Assembly: GCA_903928275.1 (NCBI GenBank)
Contig: CAIYQJ010000473.1
Location: forward strand, 1 to 11,452
Length of the DNA: 11,452 bases
Source of the DNA: an uncultured Chloroflexota bacterium
GTDB lineage: Bacteria; Chloroflexota; Limnocylindria; Limnocylindrales; CSP1-4
Direction: 5' to 3'
The notes below the pieces were generated by a model. That model did no database searches and was not told the origin of the DNA. It saw nothing but the letters and a program-made list of their open reading frames with translations. This document shows, one piece after another, positions 7,578 to 11,452 of the stretch (position 1 is the stretch's first letter; each line of letters opens with the position of its first letter). A program made the translations under genes and the position numbers.

Positions 7578-8596
7578 CCGATGCGACCGGTCCGGAGGCG
7601 CACGCCGAGCCGCGCCCCGCGCGCGTGCCGTTCGACGCGATCAGGCTCGGCGGCGAGATCCAGCGCCGGATCGGGGCGAAGACCGTCCGCGACGAGATCC
7701 TCGCGCGCCACACGACGATGCGCGTCGGCGGCCCGGCGGACCTCTACGTCGTCGTCCACAACGCGTTCGAGCTGCGCGCTCTCGTCCGGTTCGTCCGAAC
7801 GCGCGGGCTCCCGCACTTCCTGCTCGGTCGGGGGAGCGACATCGTCGTGAGCGACGCCGGGATCCGCGGGGTGGTCATCCACGTCCGCGCCGAGGGGCTC
7901 GAGGTCGCCGGCGACACGCTCATCGCGGAGGCGGGCGTCCCCCTCGCGCGCATCGCGACCGAGGCCCGGTCCGCCGCCCTCACCGGAGCGGAGTTCACGC
8001 TCGCGATCCCCGGCTCCCTGGGGGGCGCCGTCTGGGCGAACGCGGGAGCGCACGGGGTCGAGATCGCGGACGTCCTCGAGACGGCGGACGTGGTCCGCGC
8101 CGACGGGACGGAAGCGCGGCTCCCGGCGGCGGCACTCGGCTTCGGGTACCGTGACAGTCGGCTCAAGCACCCGACGGACGGCGGCATCCGCGACGTGGTC
8201 GTCGCAGCGTCGCTCCGGCTCCGGCCAGAGGACCCGGCTCTCGTCGCGGCCCGCCTCGACGAGATCCGGCGCTGGCGCCGGGAGCACCAGCCGCTCGGGA
8301 TCCCGAGCGCCGGGAGCGTCTTCCGCAACCCGGCAGGGGACTCCGCCGGGCGCCTCATCGACGCTGCCGGGCTGAAGGGTCGGCGGATCGGGGGCGCGGT
8401 CGTCTCCGAGCAGCACGCGAACTGGATCCTCAACGACCGGAAGGGGACCGCCATGCACGTCCGCAGCCTCGCCGACCTCATGCGCGCGGCCGTCCGCGAC
8501 CGCTTCGGCGTGGACCTCATCCCCGAGGTGGAGTTCGTCGGCGACTGGCCCGGCACGGGCGAAGGGCCGGCCGAGGCCGCGATGGGCGGCCGATGA
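7574..8596 (+). CDS. murB: UDP-N-acetylenolpyruvoylglucosamine reductase MurB (type II)
   Basis: This FAD-dependent cytoplasmic enzyme reduces UDP-GlcNAc-enolpyruvate with NADPH to UDP-MurNAc, the acceptor for MurC. It is 340 residues. FAD-domain motifs are HTTMRVGGPADLYV (46-59), GRGSDIVVSDAGIRG (85-99, usually GxGSN) and AIPGSLGGAVWANAGAHG (144-161). Substrate and catalytic residues include GYRDSRLK (191-198), the serine in SAGSVFRNP (Ser248), HANWILN (281-287) and the glutamate in PEVEFVG near 318. The GSVFRNP form and the short C-terminus ending soon after EVEFVG fit type II MurB. About 35 N-terminal residues precede the FAD domain. The GTG start at 7574 overlaps the murG stop, and the stop overlaps ddl by ATGA. 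Confidence 0.96.
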   Translation: MTDATGPEAHAEPRPARVPFDAIRLGGEIQRRIGAKTVRDEILARHTTMRVGGPADLYVVVHNAFELRALVRFVRTRGLPHFLLGRGSDIVVSDAGIRGVVIHVRAEGLEVAGDTLIAEAGVPLARIATEARSAALTGAEFTLAIPGSLGGAVWANAGAHGVEIADVLETADVVRADGTEARLPAAALGFGYRDSRLKHPTDGGIRDVVVAASLRLRPEDPALVAARLDEIRRWRREHQPLGIPSAGSVFRNPAGDSAGRLIDAAGLKGRRIGGAVVSEQHANWILNDRKGTAMHVRSLADLMRAAVRDRFGVDLIPEVEFVGDWPGTGEGPAEAAMGGR

Positions 8597-9720
8597 GCGG
8601 CTCGCGGTCAGAGGCGCCGGTCGTGGTCCTCCTCGGCGGCACGTCTGCCGAGCACGACGTCTCGGTGCGGTCCGGCACCGCCATCGTCGATGCCCTCCGC
8701 GCTGCCGGCAGGCGCGCGCAGCCGGTCCTCATCGACCTCGACGGCGGGTGGTGGTGGCTGCCAGCCGACCACGCGCGCGCCGGACGCCCGCCGTCCGCGT
8801 ACGACGAGCCGGCAGCTCTCGGCGCGGCCGGGCCGTTCAGCGCCGGCGTCGCGACGGACATCATCGCCGCCATCGCGCCCCCTCCGGTCGCCTTCATCGC
8901 GCTTCACGGGCCGGCGGGCGAGGACGGGACCGTCCAGGGGATGCTCGAGGTGGCCGGCATCGCGTACGCCGGCTCCGGCGTGGCCGCCTCGGCGATCGGC
9001 ATGGACAAGACGCTGTTCAAGCGCCTCGCGGAGACCGCCGGCCTGCCGGTCGTGCCCTGGGTCGCGATCCGCGACACGACGTGGCGTGCGGACCCTGCGC
9101 GCGTCCTCGCGGACCTCGACGCGCTCGCGGCCGCCGCGGGCTCGCCCCGGCTCATCGCGAAGCCTGCGCGCCTCGGCTCGTCGATCGGGATGGCGATCGC
9201 GCACGAGGTCGGGGAGCGGGCGGCGGCCCTCGAGACGGCGTTCGCGCACGATTCCCTCGCGATCGTCGAGCACTGCCTCGACCACCCGCGGGAGCTCGAG
9301 GTGAGCGTCGTGGGCAACGACCCCGCGACGACCGTCGCGTTCGGGCCCGGCGAGGTGAGGCCGGGGCACGAGTTCTACGACTACGCCGCGAAGTACCTGA
9401 CCGACGACGCGCGCACGCTGCCGACGACGGACCTGCCCGGCGCGACGGCGGCCGAGGTGCGCCGGCTGGCGCTCGCCGCGTATGCGCTCATCGGCGCGGA
9501 GGGCTTCGCGCGCGTCGACTTCCTCGTCGACGGGGACCGCGTGTACGTGTCCGAGGTGAACACGATCCCGGGATTCACCGAGATCAGCCTCTTCCCCCAG
9601 GTCTGTGCCGCGGCCGGGATGCCGATGCCGGCCCTCTGTACCCGCATCGTCACCCTCGCCGAGGAGCGCCACGCTGCGCGACGCGCGACCCACGTCCGGC
9701 CCGGGGACCTCCCTCGATGA
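8593..9720 (+). CDS. ddl: D-alanine:D-alanine ligase Ddl
   Basis: This ATP-grasp enzyme joins two D-Ala in the cytoplasm, supplying the dipeptide used by MurF. It is 375 residues, the longer family form. Visible motifs are VVLLGGTSAEHDVSVRSG with the conserved Glu20, ALHGPAGEDGTVQGMLE, AIGMDKTLFKRLAE, IAKPARLGSSIGM (ATP-grasp lysine and the serine loop), HEFYDYAAKYLTDDA, FARVDFLVDGD and VSEVNTIPGFTEIS (metal-binding Glu and Asn). The YDYxAKY loop is the form found in D-Ala-D-Ala ligases, unlike that of VanA-type D-Ala-D-Lac ligases, so I predict a normal vancomycin-sensitive precursor. The start overlaps murB and the stop overlaps ftsQ, both by ATGA. Confidence 0.96.
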   Translation: MSGSRSEAPVVVLLGGTSAEHDVSVRSGTAIVDALRAAGRRAQPVLIDLDGGWWWLPADHARAGRPPSAYDEPAALGAAGPFSAGVATDIIAAIAPPPVAFIALHGPAGEDGTVQGMLEVAGIAYAGSGVAASAIGMDKTLFKRLAETAGLPVVPWVAIRDTTWRADPARVLADLDALAAAAGSPRLIAKPARLGSSIGMAIAHEVGERAAALETAFAHDSLAIVEHCLDHPRELEVSVVGNDPATTVAFGPGEVRPGHEFYDYAAKYLTDDARTLPTTDLPGATAAEVRRLALAAYALIGAEGFARVDFLVDGDRVYVSEVNTIPGFTEISLFPQVCAAAGMPMPALCTRIVTLAEERHAARRATHVRPGDLPR

Positions 9721-10646
9721 TCGTCCGCGGCTCGCGCGCCGGGCGTCGGCGAGCGCGTCCGCGCCGGCGCCCGTCGCCGACGGAGCGGCGCGCTTCGGCG
9801 CGTTCGAGGATCTCCCCGCGGCGGGCCCTCGCCGCCCTCGTCATGGTCGCGGCCGCGGCCGCCATCTACGGGCTCGCGGTCTCGCCGGCGTTCGCGGTGC
9901 GGACGATCGAGACGCGGGGCGCGGTCCTGACCGGCGACGCGGCGGTGATCGCGGCGCTCGACCTCGCGACGAGGCCGCCCGGCATCGGCGGATCGGGTGC
10001 GGCCGTGGCGGCCAGTTCGGCCGTCGTGGCGAGCGCGGCGCCCGTGCCGCAGGCGGACAACGTCTTCACGCTGAAGACCGGGCCGCTCGCCGCCCGTGTC
10101 GTCACGCTCCCGACCGTGGCGTCCGCGACCGTGACGGCGTCGCTGCCGGACGCGATCCACGTGACCGTGGTGGAGCGCGAGCCGATCCTCGCCTGGTCCG
10201 TCGGCACGCGGCGACTGCTCGTGGACCGGGACGGCCTCGTCCTCCTCGACGCGGCCGCCCCGGAAGCCCCCGCCGCCGCGCACGACCTGGGGCACACGCT
10301 CCCGGCGATCGTCGACGCGCGCCCGGGCTCGGCAGGCCTCGCGGCGGGCGGCCACGTGGACCCGATCGACCTCGACGCGGCGACGCGCCTGGCATCGCTC
10401 CAGCCACGCGACGTGGGGAGCAAGGCGAAGGCCCTCGCGGTCGCGGTGACCGACGCCGATGGCTGGGTCGTCTCCACGACCGGCGGCTGGGACGCCGTGT
10501 TCGGCTTCTACACTGCGACCGTCCGCCCGCCCGACCTCGTGCCCCCCCAGGTGCGCCTCCTGCGGAGCCTCCTCGCGGGCCGCGAGGCGCAGGTCGGACG
10601 TGTCATGCTCGCGAGCGGCGACGCCGGGACGTACACGCTCCGATGA
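9717..10646 (+). CDS. ftsQ: Cell division protein FtsQ/DivIB with POTRA domain
   Basis: This is a bitopic divisome protein whose extracytoplasmic domain in characterised bacteria binds FtsB/FtsL. It is 309 residues. Residues 1-36 are strongly basic with many Arg, and a single membrane segment spans about 37-56 (ALAALVMVAAAAAIYGLAV). The POTRA domain begins AVRTIETRG and resumes at NVFTLKTGPLAARVVTLP, then VASATVTASLPDAIHVTVVEREPIL, a classic FtsQ pattern ending in the ERxP motif. Between the two halves there is an Ala/Ser/Val-rich insertion of about 30 residues (roughly 86-115). The C-terminal beta domain (LLVDRDGLVLLD onward) follows, including VPPQVRLLRSLLAG. Primary sequence conservation is low in this family, so recognition rests on architecture, the POTRA pattern and position. 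The ATG at 9717 overlaps the ddl stop. It is the last gene of the tightly overlapping block; 80 bases separate it from sbp. Confidence 0.9.
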   Translation: MIVRGSRAGRRRARPRRRPSPTERRASARSRISPRRALAALVMVAAAAAIYGLAVSPAFAVRTIETRGAVLTGDAAVIAALDLATRPPGIGGSGAAVAASSAVVASAAPVPQADNVFTLKTGPLAARVVTLPTVASATVTASLPDAIHVTVVEREPILAWSVGTRRLLVDRDGLVLLDAAAPEAPAAAHDLGHTLPAIVDARPGSAGLAAGGHVDPIDLDAATRLASLQPRDVGSKAKALAVAVTDADGWVVSTTGGWDAVFGFYTATVRPPDLVPPQVRLLRSLLAGREAQVGRVMLASGDAGTYTLR

Positions 10647-10662
10647 GGCGACCCGGTCAGCC

Positions 10663-10692
10663 TTGTCCGCCGCGTCCAGGTTCGGGTAGCCT
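10663..10692 (+). promoter_or_regulatory. Possible sigma70-type promoter upstream of sbp
   Basis: The 80-base gap after ftsQ contains TTGTCC (10663-10668) and TAGCCT (10687-10692), separated by 18 bases. The first matches four of six positions of the -35 consensus and the second three of six of the -10 consensus (TA at the start, T at the end), a common form in GC-rich genomes. The initiation point would be near 10700, leaving about 25 bases of leader before the sbp start at 10727. This is pattern matching only; such matches occur by chance. Confidence 0.3.
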
Positions 10693-10708
10693 GTCGCGGA
10701 CTCGCAGC

Positions 10709-10716
10709 GGAAGGGG
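10709..10716 (+). promoter_or_regulatory. Shine-Dalgarno site for sbp
   Basis: GGAAGGGG at 10709-10716 lies 10 bases before the GTG at 10727. A second purine run, GAGGGG at 10719-10724, is too close to the start to be optimal. The site supports the 10727 start and shows that sbp has its own initiation signal, unlike the overlapping genes upstream. Confidence 0.55.
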
Positions 10717-10726
10717 ATGAGGGGCG

Positions 10727-11050
10727 GTGCTCATTCCGGTCGCCGGCCTTCTCGTCGGTGTCCTCCTCGGCCTCGCGCTCGGGGTCGACGTGGGGTTCGA
10801 GTTCGCGCGGTACACCGCCGTCGCGATCCTCGCGGCCGTCGATTCCGTGCTCGGAGCGATCCGAGCCGAGCTCGACGGCGTGTACGACAACAAGATCTTC
10901 ATCAGCGGCTTCCTCGTGAACGCGATGGTCGCCGTGCTCCTCACCTTTGTCGGAGACCGCCTCGGGCTGGACCTGTACCTGGTCGCGCTGCTCACGTTCG
11001 GGCTGCGGATCTTCCAGAACGTGGCCCTCATCAGGCGCCATTTCCTCTAG
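10727..11050 (+). CDS. sbp: Small basic membrane protein, Sbp family (DUF1290)
   Basis: This 107-residue integral membrane protein belongs to the Sbp family, first known from Bacillus subtilis, where its gene lies just upstream of ftsA and ftsZ, as it does before ftsA here. Its molecular function is not established. Hydrophobic segments lie at about residues 2-20, 25-45, 62-78 and 83-101. Family-typical motifs are AAVDSVLGAIRAELDG, the FISGFLVNAMVA segment, VGDRLGLDLYLVALLTFG and the basic C-terminus RIFQNVALIRRHFL. The GTG start at 10727 is supported by an upstream purine-rich site. It ends in TAG, the only gene here that does not end in TGA. The DUF881 proteins that often accompany sbp are absent between ftsQ and sbp. 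Confidence 0.9.
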   Translation: MLIPVAGLLVGVLLGLALGVDVGFEFARYTAVAILAAVDSVLGAIRAELDGVYDNKIFISGFLVNAMVAVLLTFVGDRLGLDLYLVALLTFGLRIFQNVALIRRHFL

Positions 11051-11093
11051 GCTGGTGGCGACGGGCCCGGCGGGGCTCGAGCCTGCGGCGGGA

Positions 11094-11122
11094 CCTTCCG
11101 GGACGACCCCCGGACCGGAAGG
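11094..11122 (+). promoter_or_regulatory. Inverted repeat in the ftsA leader
   Basis: CCTTCCGG (11094-11101) and CCGGAAGG (11115-11122) form a perfect 8-bp stem with a 13-base loop. An alternative, mutually exclusive 6-bp stem pairs TCCGGG (11097-11102) with CCCGGA (11109-11114) around a 6-base loop. No T-run follows, so this is not a standard intrinsic terminator. Its position just before the ftsA ribosome-binding site suggests an mRNA structure affecting translation or stability, or a protein-binding site. The function is unknown. The preceding part of the gap (11051-11093) holds only a short GC-rich palindrome, GGCTCGAGCC at 11074-11083. Confidence 0.45.
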
Positions 11123-11123
11123 C

Positions 11124-11132
11124 GGAGAGAAG
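11124..11132 (+). promoter_or_regulatory. Shine-Dalgarno site for ftsA
   Basis: GGAGAGAAG at 11124-11132 lies 8 bases before the GTG at 11141, inside an uninterrupted purine run from 11124 to 11141. It decides the ftsA start and begins two bases after the leader hairpin, so access to it could depend on that structure. Confidence 0.65.
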
Positions 11133-11140
11133 AGAGAAGA

Positions 11141-11452
11141 GTGGATAGAGAAGCTGTCCTCGTCGGCATCGACGTGGGGACGACGAAGGTCGTCGCGCTC
11201 ATCGGAGAGGTGAGCCGGGACGGCGCGCTCACGATCATCGGGAAGGGCACGGTCGCCGCGACCGGCCTGAAGAAGAGCGTCGTCGTGAACATCGACCAGA
11301 CGGTCCACTCGATCGCGACGTCGGTCGAGCACGCCGAGCGGCTGTCCGGCTGGAAGATCGACCGCGCATTCGTGGGCGTCGGCGGCCAGCACCTCGAGGG
11401 GATCAACTCCAAGGGCCAGGTCGCCGTCTCCGGTGCGAACCGGGAGATCACC
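11141..11452 (+). CDS. ftsA: Cell division protein FtsA, N-terminal part, continues beyond window
   Basis: FtsA is the actin-like ATPase that tethers FtsZ to the membrane and recruits later divisome proteins. Only the first 104 codons are present. The N-terminal phosphate-binding loop VGIDVGTTKVVALIGEV (about residues 8-24) identifies the actin/FtsA superfamily. The following LKKSVVVNIDQTVHSIATSV and AERLSGWKIDRAFVGVGGQH lead into the FtsA-specific 1C subdomain, and NSKGQVAVSGANREIT at the window end matches the FtsA pattern rather than MreB or DnaK. The GTG at 11141 is chosen because of the purine-rich ribosome-binding site and because the ATPase motif begins a few residues later. It lies 90 bases after sbp. 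FtsA argues against most Actinobacteria as the source. Confidence 0.93.
   Translation, partial: MDREAVLVGIDVGTTKVVALIGEVSRDGALTIIGKGTVAATGLKKSVVVNIDQTVHSIATSVEHAERLSGWKIDRAFVGVGGQHLEGINSKGQVAVSGANREIT

Noticed and set aside
10643..10720. 25-codon open frame from ATGA at the ftsQ stop to just before sbp, in the same frame as sbp
   Set aside because: The ATGA overlap is suggestive, but the peptide is Arg/Pro/Gly/Ser-rich with no recognisable feature and covers the possible promoter. I consider it chance, though conservation in relatives could change that.
11048..11053. TAGGCT at the sbp stop as a -10 element for ftsA
   Set aside because: It resembles the TAGCCT before sbp, but no acceptable -35 sequence is seen 16-18 bases upstream.
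11094..11122. Hairpin as a transcription terminator between sbp and ftsA
   Set aside because: No T-rich tract follows; the stem is followed by purines that form the ftsA ribosome-binding site.
10717..11148. 143-codon + frame overlapping sbp
   Set aside because: Arg-rich shadow in another frame of the clear Sbp coding sequence.

Overview
This window is a stretch of a bacterial dcw (division and cell wall) cluster, with every gene on the + strand and almost no non-coding DNA. The sequence is very GC-rich, GTG starts are frequent and nearly every gene ends in TGA. The order is a class B penicillin-binding protein (3' part of an ftsI-like gene), murF, mraY, murD, ftsW, murG, murB, ddl, ftsQ, a small basic membrane protein (Sbp/DUF1290) and the 5' end of ftsA. 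The high GC, the presence of FtsA and Sbp, the long-form MurD and MurF, and MurF features such as 'HLERAGS' suggest a Chloroflexota bacterium, perhaps an uncultured Limnocylindria-like lineage. Most Actinobacteria lack FtsA. This placement is inference, not a database result.

Region 1 (1-10646) is a tightly packed block of nine genes. Seven of its eight junctions are exact 4-base ATGA or GTGA stop/start overlaps. The exception is ftsW/murG, where ftsW reads about 95 bases into murG. The encoded proteins carry out successive steps: MurD and MurF add D-Glu and D-Ala-D-Ala to the UDP-MurNAc peptide; MurB completes UDP-MurNAc; Ddl makes D-Ala-D-Ala; MraY and MurG make lipid I and lipid II; FtsW and the PBP polymerise and cross-link septal peptidoglycan; FtsQ is a divisome scaffold. 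The usual murE (between ftsI and murF) and murC (between murG and murB) are absent from their expected places.

Region 2 (10647-11452) changes style. Gaps of 80 and 90 bases with recognisable ribosome-binding sites and possible control elements precede sbp and ftsA. This suggests that sbp-ftsA (and probably ftsZ, beyond the window) is a separately controlled expression unit.

No RNA gene, mobile element, CRISPR array or phage gene is visible, and I see no undescribed system. The points worth a second look are the two missing mur genes, the ftsW/murG overlap, a repeat-built tail on the PBP, an insertion in the FtsQ POTRA domain, altered motifs in FtsW, MurD and MurG, and the structured leader in front of ftsA.
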